Shown: positions 1 to 8,784 of the stretch, one piece after another
How positions within the stretch are numbered: the stretch's first letter is position 1
Layout of the letters: each line of letters begins with the position of its first letter
Assembly (NCBI GenBank): GCA_016715995.1
Contig: JADJXF010000023.1
Location: 1-58,968 of the forward strand
Direction of reading: 5' to 3'
From: Flavobacteriales bacterium
GTDB taxonomy: Bacteria; Bacteroidota; Bacteroidia; Flavobacteriales_F; PHOS-HE28
DNA length: 58,968 nucleotides
Position numbers and translations under genes: made by a program
The notes under the pieces: model-generated
Told to the model about the DNA's origin: nothing
Seen by the model: only the letters and a program-made list of their open reading frames with translations
Databases searched by the model: none

Positions 1-2
1 TC

Positions 3-518
3 GATGCCGTGGAGATCGATCAGGACGCTGCCGAGCAGGCGGCCATGAACGCGGAGGATTCGCCATGGCGCGAGCGCATCAGGGTGCATCGCATGGATGT
101 GCGTCGCATGCGGGCCTCAGAACCTTACGACCTCATTCTATGCAACCCTCCGTATTACGGCGGCGAGATGGATGCGCCGGATGCGCGCGTATCGCTAGCG
201 AAGCATGGCGCGGAACTGGGTTTCGAGGAGATCATCGATGCTGTTGACCGGCTCCTGGCCGCTGATGGGCGGTTCGCCACCATCGTTCCTTCCAATCGGG
301 AGCACCACCTGCGGCTCGCTGGGGAGCGCAGAGACTTGCGGTTGCTTCGGCGCGGTCCATTATGGTATATCGAAGGACGGCCATTCAAGCGCGTGCTGCT
401 TGAGCTTTGGCGGGGTGAGCCTCGAGATGATCACGATCCCATCACCGTGGAGCATGAGCCCGGCCGGTTCACGGATCAATACCACACTTTGCTAAGCGCA
501 TTCCTTCTGAAATTCTAG
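3..518 (+). CDS. trmN6: tRNA1(Val) adenine-N6 methyltransferase, 5' end missing
   Basis: Class I SAM-dependent methyltransferase of the TrmN6/YfiC type, which N6-methylates adenosine 37 of valine tRNA. The reading frame is open to the left window edge, so the N-terminal half with the SAM-binding glycine loop is missing. The visible part begins with an acidic strand (DAVEID) expected for ribose binding. It contains the N6-adenine methyltransferase motif NPPYY in 'CNPPYYGG' around residue 45, followed by a typical C-terminal substrate domain. It ends two bases before the convergent saccharopine dehydrogenase-like gene. The NPPY motif is shared with other N6-adenine and glutamine methyltransferases, but the overall pattern fits TrmN6 best. 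Confidence 0.85.
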   Translation, partial: DAVEIDQDAAEQAAMNAEDSPWRERIRVHRMDVRRMRASEPYDLILCNPPYYGGEMDAPDARVSLAKHGAELGFEEIIDAVDRLLAADGRFATIVPSNREHHLRLAGERRDLRLLRRGPLWYIEGRPFKRVLLELWRGEPRDDHDPITVEHEPGRFTDQYHTLLSAFLLKF

Positions 519-520
519 CG

Positions 521-1861
521 CTACACCTCCACCTCCTCCTCCTGGAACAAGATGCCGTGGTGCTCGAGTTCGTCGAGGATCGGGTTGTAGATGGCGGGAG
601 CGAGCGGCAGCAGCACGCCGCGCTGGTCGACCTTGCCATTGAGCACCAGCTTGCAGGCCATGGCGATGGGCAGGCCCACGGTGCGTGCCATGGCCGTATG
701 CGTTTGGTCCTGGCCAACCACTGCCAGCGAGGCTTGCAGCTCCTGATGCTGGCCGTCGATGCTGTATCGGAACCGGTGCCACATCACCACGAGGTCCTTG
801 TCATCGGTGCCCAGCTTCCATTTCTCCTCAAGCAGGCGCTGTAGGGTGGCTGCAGGCGTGAGGCCGGTGGCGCCGATCGGTTTGCGGTCGAAGAGTCCGA
901 GCCAGTCCATGCGCCGCATCACTTCGCCGTGCTCGTCGATGCCGAGGGTGGCAGCCATCACGCTTTGTGTATCGCGTCCCGCGACATGCGGAAGGAACGC
1001 GTCGATGAAATCCGTGTAGGTTGCATCGTCGTCAAGCTCCATGGCGAAGCCGTCGTCGGTGCAGCCCAGCTGCACGAAAGCATCCCACGCCGCGCAATAC
1101 CCAGCCTTGCGCAAGGTGCCACGCAGCAGGGTAGGGATATCATCCAGGCCGTAGGCCTTGCGATACTTCAGCGAATCGCGGTTGGCGTATGCATCGAACG
1201 CGCCGAGGCCGGGCACCTCGATCTGAACGGTTTCCTGGAACAGACGATGGTAGGGGATGTACTTGACCTGTCCTTCGCGGATGTACTTCGCGGCGCCGCC
1301 TTGACCAGCAAGGATCACGTTGCGCGGGTTCCAGCTGAATTTGTAGCCCCACGGATTGTCATCGCTCTCAGGTGCAACCAGCCCACCGCAATGGCTCTCG
1401 AATGCCTCCATCCTCCCGCCCTCCGCGCGGATGCGATCGAGGATGCGCATGGCGCTCATGTGGTCGACGCCAGGGTCGAGGCCCATCTCGTTGAGCACGA
1501 TCAAGTCTTTCGCTTGGAAATCGCCATTCATGGCCCATAGCGCATCCGGCACGTAGCTCGGTGTGATCACATGCTTGCCCAGACGCAGGCAATCCTGCAA
1601 AACATCCAGGTGCATGAAAGCGGGAAGCATGCTGATGACCAGATCATGCTGCCCGATCAGCGCGGCGCGTGTGTCCGGATCCGTCGCGTCAAGCATGATG
1701 CCCGTGGCCACTTCGGGTCCTTCCTGTACCATCCGTCGGGCTTGCGCGGCATCCTTGTCGGCCACCGTCACCCGCCATTCCTGCTGGTCGGCGTGCGTGA
1801 TGAGGTAGTGGATAAGGGATGAGGCACTCCGGCCGGCACCGAGTATGAGGATCTGCCGCAT
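521..1861 (-). CDS. Saccharopine dehydrogenase-like oxidoreductase
   Basis: 446-residue cytoplasmic NAD(P)-dependent oxidoreductase. The N-terminus is a Rossmann fold with the dinucleotide loop GAGRSASS at residues 8-15. A long C-terminal saccharopine dehydrogenase domain follows, with 'NEMGLDPGVDHMSAMRI' and 'SHCGGLVAPESDDNPWGYKFSW' typical of the family. In eukaryotes the glutamate-forming enzyme acts in lysine degradation. Many Bacteroidota carry this single-domain homologue, and its role here (lysine catabolism or another carboxyaminopropyl-type reaction) cannot be fixed from sequence. The gene is monocistronic, convergent with the methyltransferase gene and divergent from the DUF4476 gene. 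Confidence 0.85.
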   Translation of the reverse strand: MRQILILGAGRSASSLIHYLITHADQQEWRVTVADKDAAQARRMVQEGPEVATGIMLDATDPDTRAALIGQHDLVISMLPAFMHLDVLQDCLRLGKHVITPSYVPDALWAMNGDFQAKDLIVLNEMGLDPGVDHMSAMRILDRIRAEGGRMEAFESHCGGLVAPESDDNPWGYKFSWNPRNVILAGQGGAAKYIREGQVKYIPYHRLFQETVQIEVPGLGAFDAYANRDSLKYRKAYGLDDIPTLLRGTLRKAGYCAAWDAFVQLGCTDDGFAMELDDDATYTDFIDAFLPHVAGRDTQSVMAATLGIDEHGEVMRRMDWLGLFDRKPIGATGLTPAATLQRLLEEKWKLGTDDKDLVVMWHRFRYSIDGQHQELQASLAVVGQDQTHTAMARTVGLPIAMACKLVLNGKVDQRGVLLPLAPAIYNPILDELEHHGILFQEEEVEV

Positions 1862-1890
1862 TGCTAGCTGGCCTTATCGGTCGGCCGCCG

Positions 1891-1898
1891 CGAAGATG
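1891..1898 (-). promoter_or_regulatory. Possible -7 element of the saccharopine dehydrogenase-like gene
   Basis: CATCTTCG on the minus strand, a one-mismatch version of TAnnTTCG, about 30 bases upstream of the start codon. Weak on its own. It is listed because the same CATCTTTG-type variant recurs before other genes in this window. Confidence 0.25.
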
Positions 1899-1980
1899 CG
1901 AACCAGTCACTGGCCATGGGATCCACGCCAGGCCTGGCACCGCTCCTTTGGCATGCCCATTGCCTTCCGGCCGCGCGACC

Positions 1981-1988
1981 TATTTTCG
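1981..1988 (+). promoter_or_regulatory. Bacteroidota -7 promoter element of the DUF4476 gene
   Basis: TATTTTCG fits the TAnnTTTG-type -7 element recognised by the Bacteroidota primary sigma factor, with T-to-C at the sixth position. A TTG at 1960-1962 lies 18 bases upstream, close to the expected -33 position. The start codon of the exported DUF4476 protein is 22 bases downstream. Confidence 0.5.
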
Positions 1989-2009
1989 CGAACCCACCAA
2001 CGAATCGCC

Positions 2010-3020
2010 ATGAAAAAGCTCTGCTCCCTCGTTCTAGCCTCCTTGCTTACTGCGCCTGCGGCATGGGCGCAAACCACCGACCTTGTCTTCTTTACCGATG
2101 ATGGGCAGAAGTTCACGCTCATCGTGGATGGCGACGTGAAGAACGATGCTCCGGCCACGCGCGTGGTGGCCACCGGCATCCGCAACGAATCACCCGTGGT
2201 GATGGTGCGATTCGAGGACGGCTCTATCCCGCAACTGAAGAAGCCAGGCTATTTCCCGCTCGGTAAGGAGTACACGGTGATGATCACCACCAACAAGAAG
2301 GGCGAGCGCGTGCTGCGCCCCACGGGCGAGGCTGATCTAGGCACTGCAGCGAAGGCCGAGCCAGCCAAGCCCAAGCCTGCAGAGTTCGTGGAGGACAAGC
2401 CTGCTGCGCCGCAGTCCACCACCATGCAGCAGAACGTCGGCATGGATGGTGTCCAGCAGACCACAACCGTCACCGTGGTGGAGGAGGGCGACGGAACCGG
2501 AACCACCCAAGGCGTGAACATGAACATGGGTGTGAACGGCGTGGGCATCAACATGAGCGTCGGCATCGTCGACGGTACGGGCACCGGCACGTCGACCACC
2601 ACCCGCACCACGACAACGACCCACAGCACGATGTCGACAACGGGTGTAGTTGAACCGGCTCCTGCAGCTGTGAAAGCGCCGCCCGCCGAGGTCTACCGCA
2701 TGCCCGGCTACACGGGTCCCATCGGTTGCGCCATGCCCATGAGCAGCACCGAGCTGGCCGACATCAAGAAGAGCATCGAGAGCAAAGGCTTCGAAGAGAC
2801 CAAGCTTACGCTGGCCAAGCAGGTTGGCCGTGACCGTTGCTTCAGCGCCGATCAAGTGAAGACCATCATGGGCGTGTTCAACTTCGAGGAATCGAGGCTC
2901 GAGTTCGCCAAGTTCGCCTACGACCGCACACACGATATCGGCAACTACTACAAGGTGAACGACGCCTTCAACTTCTCCAGTTCCATCGACGACCTGAACG
3001 AGTACATCCAATCGCGCTGA
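2010..3020 (+). CDS. Exported DUF4476 protein with Thr-rich linker
   Basis: 336 residues. I start at the ATG at 2010 because it opens a clean signal peptide (MKKLCSLVLASLL, cleavage near AWA-Q) and sits just after a -7 promoter element; longer in-frame extensions run through the promoter. An N-terminal beta-rich part (about 25-110) is followed by a low-complexity linker rich in Gly, Met, Val and Thr. The last 90 or so residues form a DUF4476 domain ('SADQVKTIMGVFNFEESRLEFAKFAYDR', 'NYYKVNDAFNFSSS'), a Bacteroidota-typical repeat-like helical domain of unknown function. Two cysteines in the C-terminal part may pair. It is the first gene of a co-directional run of envelope proteins and lies 37 bases before the CsgG-like lipoprotein. 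Confidence 0.85.
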   Translation: MKKLCSLVLASLLTAPAAWAQTTDLVFFTDDGQKFTLIVDGDVKNDAPATRVVATGIRNESPVVMVRFEDGSIPQLKKPGYFPLGKEYTVMITTNKKGERVLRPTGEADLGTAAKAEPAKPKPAEFVEDKPAAPQSTTMQQNVGMDGVQQTTTVTVVEEGDGTGTTQGVNMNMGVNGVGINMSVGIVDGTGTGTSTTTRTTTTTHSTMSTTGVVEPAPAAVKAPPAEVYRMPGYTGPIGCAMPMSSTELADIKKSIESKGFEETKLTLAKQVGRDRCFSADQVKTIMGVFNFEESRLEFAKFAYDRTHDIGNYYKVNDAFNFSSSIDDLNEYIQSR

Positions 3021-3057
3021 GCGCGTCCTCCTGCCACAACCGTGCGAAGCCGATTCC

Positions 3058-4434
3058 ATGGCACGCCTCACCTACATCCCCCTACTCGCAGCAGCCTTGG
3101 CGCTCGCCGGTTGCAGCGGGTCGAAGTCCTTCGCCAAGAAAGGGGCGAAGCTCGACGAGGCCGGGCTGTACGCTGAGGCGGCAGGGATGTATGAGCAGTC
3201 GGCGCAGCGGAACCTGAAGAACGTGGACGCCAAGATCGGCCTGAAGAAGACCGGTCAGATGCTGCTCAACGACAAGCTCTCGGCCTTCTTCAAAGGCATG
3301 GCCATGGGCACCGCGAAAGGTGATGCCGTGGCGGCCTACCTCGATGCCAAGGCGTACCAGGAACGCATTGCGCGAATGGGCGTCATGCTCGAGATCCCTG
3401 ATCACTACCGCGCCGACTTCGAGCGGGTCAAAGGGGAATACCTGGTCGAACTCTACAACGAGGGCCAGGCTTTGATGGAGAAGGAGGACTTCAACGGCGC
3501 CCAAACGGTCTTCGCCAAGATCGCGAAGTTGGAGCCGGGGTATAAGGACGCCGGAAGCCTGCAGTCCATCGCGTACCTCGAACCGCTTTACCGAGCGGGG
3601 AAAGCCGATCTGGCGGCTGGCAGCTATCGCAAGGCGTACGCATCATTGGATAAGGTGGTCGCCAAGGATGCCTCCTACAAGGATGCGAGCACCCTTCGTC
3701 AGGAGTGCGTCACGAAAGGCCAATACACGATCGCCGTTCTGCCCTTCACCTCCGCGGTGAAGCGGACGGATGTCTCAGCCAAGCTACAGGCGCTTGCGAT
3801 CAGCGCGCTCACCGGCACGAACGATCCGTTCCTACGCGTGGTGGACCGCGAGAACATGGACCGCATCCTGCAGGAGCAGCGGCTCAGCCTCAGCGGAGTA
3901 GTGGATGAGCAGACCGCCGTCCGGGCGGGGAACCTCTTGGGCGCTCAAGCCATCCTCGTGGGAGAGGTGGTGGACTACCGCGAGGAGTCCGGCGACCTGC
4001 GTCGCAGCACCAAGGACGGTTATGAATCGTACCGCGTGGAGCAGGTCAACAAGGAGACCGGCGAGAAGTTCTTCGTGACCAAGTACAAGCCTGTGCGCTA
4101 CACCGAGCACTATCAGGAGAACAAGGCGTTCATCTCGTTCAGCTTCCGATTGGTTTCACTGGAGACCGGAGAGGTGATCACCAGCAAGGTGGTGGACCGC
4201 CAGACACAGGATCACATGTATTACGCCGCATACGACGGCAACCGCGACCTGCTTCATCCCATGCTCAACGGCGTCGTGGATCCACGCGACCAGGCCCGCC
4301 GCGATCTTCGGACTTTGCTGAACGCACCACGACAGGTGAAGACGGCTGCCACATTGGGCGCGGAACTCACCCGCAGCGCGACCAGCCAACTGGCTTCCAC
4401 CGTGCAGCAGGAGCTGAGCGCCAAGCTGCCATGA
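3058..4434 (+). CDS. CsgG-like outer-membrane lipoprotein with tetratricopeptide-like N-terminus
   Basis: 458 residues. A lipoprotein signal ends in LALAGC with the lipidated cysteine at 19. Residues about 25-210 are helical and TPR-like ('AGLYAEAAGMYEQSAQ', 'EDFNGAQTVFAKIAKL'). From about 220 the CsgG fold begins with 'YTIAVLPF' and continues through 'RVVDRENMDRILQEQRLSLSG' and 'AILVGEVVDY'. CsgG proteins form or relate to outer-membrane assembly channels such as the curli secretion pore. The cargo here is unknown, and no curlin-like protein is encoded nearby. The last four bases (ATGA) overlap the start of the LPP20-like gene, implying translational coupling. Confidence 0.82.
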   Translation: MARLTYIPLLAAALALAGCSGSKSFAKKGAKLDEAGLYAEAAGMYEQSAQRNLKNVDAKIGLKKTGQMLLNDKLSAFFKGMAMGTAKGDAVAAYLDAKAYQERIARMGVMLEIPDHYRADFERVKGEYLVELYNEGQALMEKEDFNGAQTVFAKIAKLEPGYKDAGSLQSIAYLEPLYRAGKADLAAGSYRKAYASLDKVVAKDASYKDASTLRQECVTKGQYTIAVLPFTSAVKRTDVSAKLQALAISALTGTNDPFLRVVDRENMDRILQEQRLSLSGVVDEQTAVRAGNLLGAQAILVGEVVDYREESGDLRRSTKDGYESYRVEQVNKETGEKFFVTKYKPVRYTEHYQENKAFISFSFRLVSLETGEVITSKVVDRQTQDHMYYAAYDGNRDLLHPMLNGVVDPRDQARRDLRTLLNAPRQVKTAATLGAELTRSATSQLASTVQQELSAKLP

Positions 4435-5819
4435 TCCAACGCTACCTCCTTTTCAGCCTGGTTGCGCTTGCAGCGTGTAAAGGCAACCAGCGAACGCAGG
4501 GTCCTGTGGAGCCGCCGGTCCAGCCCGAGGCACAGCGTCCTGATTGGGTGCGGTCACGGCCGTCAAGCAGCGCTTACTACATCGGCGTGGGCCTGGCCAG
4601 CAAGGGCCGCCCGGACCACCAAGAGGCCGCGAAGAAGAATGCACTCAACGACCTGTCCAGTGAGATCAGTGTGACGGTGGAAGGGAACAGCCTACTCTAC
4701 ACACTCGACCGCAAGTACCAGTTCGACGAGTCCTTCACGAGTACCATCCGCACCACCACCAACGAGCTCATCGAGGGCTTCGAGCTGGTGGATAGCTGGG
4801 AGAACGGCACGGAGTATTGGACCTATTACCGGCTCTCGAAAGGAGAGCACGCGCGGCTGAAGGCGGAGCGCAAGGCGAAGGCCATCGGCACAGCGTTGGA
4901 TCTGCATCAGCGTTCCCGCGCGAGCATCGACGCCGGTGACCTTAAGGGCGCCATCGACCAGGACCTGCGGGCGCTCATCGCCATGAAGGCCTATTGGGGC
5001 GAGAACGACATGGTGACGATTGACGACCGCCAGGCACCCTTGGTGAATGAGGTGTTCGCGCATCTTCAAGCGCTCACTTCCGGCGTTCGGATCTCGCTCC
5101 TGCCCGAACGCTGCGAGTTGAGCCATGCGAACCAGTACCGCCGCGAACTGCTCATTTCGGCCAGACATCAGACGAATGGCCTTACTCGCGACCTGCCGCA
5201 ACTGCCCTTGCGATTGGAGTACCCCGGATTGAACGGTAAGGTGGTGGAGTTGAAGAGCACCGATGCCGAAGGTCGGCTGAGGAGCTTGGTGCAGAGGGTC
5301 GCCATCGAGGCACCTGGCGACTTGGTGGTACGCCCGGACATGGATGCTTTGGTGAGCAAGGAACTCGATCAAGCGCTCGTGAATGTGCTGGTGAAGAGCT
5401 TGACAGTGCCCGAGGCGCGCGCACCGATTGACCTGCGCATGCCGCGTGTGCTCATGCGTGCGCTGGAGACGAACCTGGGCCAGCCGCTCTCCGATGCCGG
5501 CGTGGGCGTGGTCTTTCGCGAGGAACTCACCCGCAAGGGCTTCCGGATGGTGGACCGTGAAACAGAGGCCGACCTTCTGCTCAACCTGAACGCGAGCACC
5601 CGCCAGGGCGGCGAGGCCAGCGGGTTCTTCACCTCCTACCTCGACGTGACTTACGCTTTCCGCGACCGCAAGACCGGCGAAGTGGTGCATGAGGGGGCCA
5701 AGCAGGGCGTGAAAGGTGTGCAGCTGGATTACGCCCGTGCCGGGCTGGATGCCTACAAGAAGGCCGCGCAGGAGATCCGGAAGGACCTGATGCCGGGCAT
5801 GATAAGCGCCCTGTTCTAA
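4431..5819 (+). CDS. LPP20-family lipoprotein, long form
   Basis: 462 residues, lipoprotein signal with LALAAC and cysteine at 16. Residues about 35-150 match the LPP20/FlgP type: 'RPDWVRSRPSSSAYYIGVGLAS', then 'EAAKKNALNDLSSEISVTV' and a Tyr-rich strand 'YWTYYRLSK'. The C-terminal 130 residues ('FREELTRKGFRMVDRETEADLLL' to the end) resemble lipoprotein domains that assemble with CsgG-like partners. The start overlaps the CsgG-like gene by four bases. LPP20 and CsgG proteins are often encoded together in envelope clusters, which suggests a common complex at the inner face of the outer membrane. Substrate unknown. Confidence 0.8.
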   Translation: MIQRYLLFSLVALAACKGNQRTQGPVEPPVQPEAQRPDWVRSRPSSSAYYIGVGLASKGRPDHQEAAKKNALNDLSSEISVTVEGNSLLYTLDRKYQFDESFTSTIRTTTNELIEGFELVDSWENGTEYWTYYRLSKGEHARLKAERKAKAIGTALDLHQRSRASIDAGDLKGAIDQDLRALIAMKAYWGENDMVTIDDRQAPLVNEVFAHLQALTSGVRISLLPERCELSHANQYRRELLISARHQTNGLTRDLPQLPLRLEYPGLNGKVVELKSTDAEGRLRSLVQRVAIEAPGDLVVRPDMDALVSKELDQALVNVLVKSLTVPEARAPIDLRMPRVLMRALETNLGQPLSDAGVGVVFREELTRKGFRMVDRETEADLLLNLNASTRQGGEASGFFTSYLDVTYAFRDRKTGEVVHEGAKQGVKGVQLDYARAGLDAYKKAAQEIRKDLMPGMISALF

Positions 5820-5929
5820 GCATGGGAAGTCCCCCAACCATTAGTTTGGCACGCGATCCGCAAACCGCTCCCCAGGAACCACAATCCTCCAACGAACACC
5901 AACGCCATCGCCGGGCTTCGGCGCAACAC

Positions 5930-6532
5930 ATGAAAACCATGATCACCCAACGCACCCTCTCCATCGCGCTCACCGCGCTGATGCTCACTGGCGCGATGAC
6001 GGCCTGCAAGAGCAAGAAGAAGCAGGCCGAAGCCGCCAAGCAGAACCCGCCCGAGGGCGAGACCGAAGTGAAGGTGCTCTGCTCCGGACCGGAGTTCTTC
6101 ACCGATAACAAGGTCTTCCGCGCCAATGCGCTGGGCGAGAGCATGGACCAGGCCACCGCCAAGAAGAAGGCGATGAGCAACGCCCGCGCCGACCTGGCCG
6201 GTGCCATCAACACTCGCGTGAAGGCCGTGATCGACAACTACGTGAACAGCCGCGAGATGCAGAACCGCGAGGAGATCGGGGAACGCTACGAGTCCCTGGC
6301 CCGCGAGGTGGTCGATCAGCAGCTTACCGGGGTGAAGACCATCTGTGAGAAGAGCATGAAGGTGAACGCCACAGGCAACTTCAAGACCTACGTGGCCATC
6401 GAGCTCAGCGCCCAGGAGTTGCTCGCCGCCTACAACCAGCGCCTCAGCAGCGATGAGCGCCTGCGCATCGACTACGACTACGAGAAGTTCAAGGAGACCT
6501 TCGAGAGGGAGATGGAGAACATGAAGAAGTAA
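5930..6532 (+). CDS. LPP20-like lipoprotein, short form
   Basis: 200 residues. I start at ATG 5930 because it opens a lipoprotein signal peptide with lipobox MTAC, cysteine at 26. The longer frame from 5822 has no signal sequence. A charged KSKKKQAEAAK stretch follows the cysteine, then an LPP20-like core ('FRANALGESMDQATAKKKAMSNARADLAGAI', 'YVAIELSAQELLAAY'). It is probably a distant paralogue of the preceding lipoprotein: both share the LPP20 pattern of an early Ala/Lys-rich helix and a late aromatic strand. It is the last gene before a strong terminator, so it likely closes the envelope gene run. Confidence 0.75.
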   Translation: MKTMITQRTLSIALTALMLTGAMTACKSKKKQAEAAKQNPPEGETEVKVLCSGPEFFTDNKVFRANALGESMDQATAKKKAMSNARADLAGAINTRVKAVIDNYVNSREMQNREEIGERYESLAREVVDQQLTGVKTICEKSMKVNATGNFKTYVAIELSAQELLAAYNQRLSSDERLRIDYDYEKFKETFEREMENMKK

Positions 6533-6548
6533 GGTCACCAATCTGATT

Positions 6549-6586
6549 GAAGGCCCTTCCGCCCAGCGGAGGGGCCTTCGATTTTT
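6549..6586 (+). terminator. Rho-independent terminator of the lipoprotein gene run
   Basis: A 14-bp stem (6549-6562 with 6566-6579, one G-T pair) closes on a three-base loop and is followed by ATTTTT. It lies 17 bases after the short LPP20-like gene. Confidence 0.9.
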
Positions 6587-6593
6587 CGCATCG

Positions 6594-6601
6594 CACCTTT
6601 G
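6594..6601 (+). promoter_or_regulatory. Possible -7 element of the DUF423 gene, leaderless arrangement
   Basis: CACCTTTG is a one-mismatch match to TAnnTTTG and ends four bases before the ATG at 6606. If used, transcription would begin at or next to the start codon. The same geometry is seen for other genes here. Confidence 0.4.
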
Positions 6602-6605
6602 CGGC

Positions 6606-7007
6606 ATGCGTGACCGGATCCTCGCCCTTGGCGCCGCCTTGATGGCGCTGACAGTCTTGCTCGGCGCCTTCGGTGCGCACACGTTGAAGGACTCCTTACC
6701 CGAATCAGCGCTGGCCCAGTGGCACACCGGCGTCAACTACCAGTTCATCCACGCCATTGGATTGCTGATCCTGGCCGCATTGGGCGACCGCGTTCCAGGC
6801 CGCTGGGCGGGGTCCATCGCTTTGGCCTTCACAGTGGGAATCGGCCTTTTCAGCGGCTCGCTATACCTGTTGAGCACGAGGGAGTTGACCGGACTCCATG
6901 CGCTTACGGGCCTCCTTGGACCCCTCACCCCCTTGGGCGGACTCTGCTTTCTGGGAGGCTGGTTGGCCCTGTTCATATCGGCGTTAAGGCAAGGTGACGG
7001 GCGTTAG
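6606..7007 (+). CDS. DUF423 (YgdD-type) small membrane protein
   Basis: 133 residues with four hydrophobic segments (about 5-25, 45-62, 68-88 and 100-122), matching the DUF423 inner-membrane family. The hallmark 'GAFGAHTLKD' is at residues 20-29, and 'WHTGVNYQFIHAIGLL' follows. The function of the family is unknown. It stands alone between a terminator and the pckA promoter. Confidence 0.9.
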   Translation: MRDRILALGAALMALTVLLGAFGAHTLKDSLPESALAQWHTGVNYQFIHAIGLLILAALGDRVPGRWAGSIALAFTVGIGLFSGSLYLLSTRELTGLHALTGLLGPLTPLGGLCFLGGWLALFISALRQGDGR

Positions 7008-7028
7008 TTCCCGCGTTCCTCACCAAGC

Positions 7029-7036
7029 TACTTTTG
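7029..7036 (+). promoter_or_regulatory. Bacteroidota -7 promoter element of pckA
   Basis: TACTTTTG is an exact match to TAnnTTTG, 24 bases upstream of the pckA start codon at 7061. No clear TTG is seen at the -33 position. Confidence 0.55.
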
Positions 7037-7060
7037 GCGCCCAATTCAATCCTCAGGAAC

Positions 7061-8673
<1,613 letters not shown>

Positions 8674-8687
8674 GCAGAGTCCAGAAT

Positions 8688-8718
8688 GAAGCCCCCGGTT
8701 CATCGAATCGGGGGCTTC
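8688..8718 (+). terminator. pckA terminator
   Basis: 14-bp stem (8688-8701 with 8705-8718, one G-T pair) with a three-base loop, 14 bases past the pckA stop. The downstream T-run is poor (TTGCT). It lies inside what would be an N-terminal extension of the next gene, which supports the later start chosen for that gene. Confidence 0.8.
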
Positions 8719-8767
8719 TTGCTGCTCGCTTCGACCGATCGTGGCTTTCCATACGCAACGGGCCGAC

Positions 8768-8775
8768 TAGCTTTG
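8768..8775 (+). promoter_or_regulatory. Bacteroidota -7 promoter element of the S41-like gene
   Basis: TAGCTTTG, exact TAnnTTTG match, nine bases before the ATG at 8785. It lies between the pckA terminator and the chosen start. Confidence 0.6.
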
Positions 8776-8784
8776 AAGCCGATC

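Noticed and set aside
2540..2660. Thr-rich run of the DUF4476 protein as a DNA repeat
   Set aside because: Codons are mixed and the run encodes a protein linker; no tandem DNA unit.
4692..5837. 381-codon open frame antisense to the LPP20-like gene
   Set aside because: Shadow frame; the plus-strand gene has a lipobox, domain and coupling to its neighbour.
8686..8784. N-terminal extension of the S41-like gene
   Set aside because: It contains the pckA terminator and a promoter element; the signal peptide starts at 8785.
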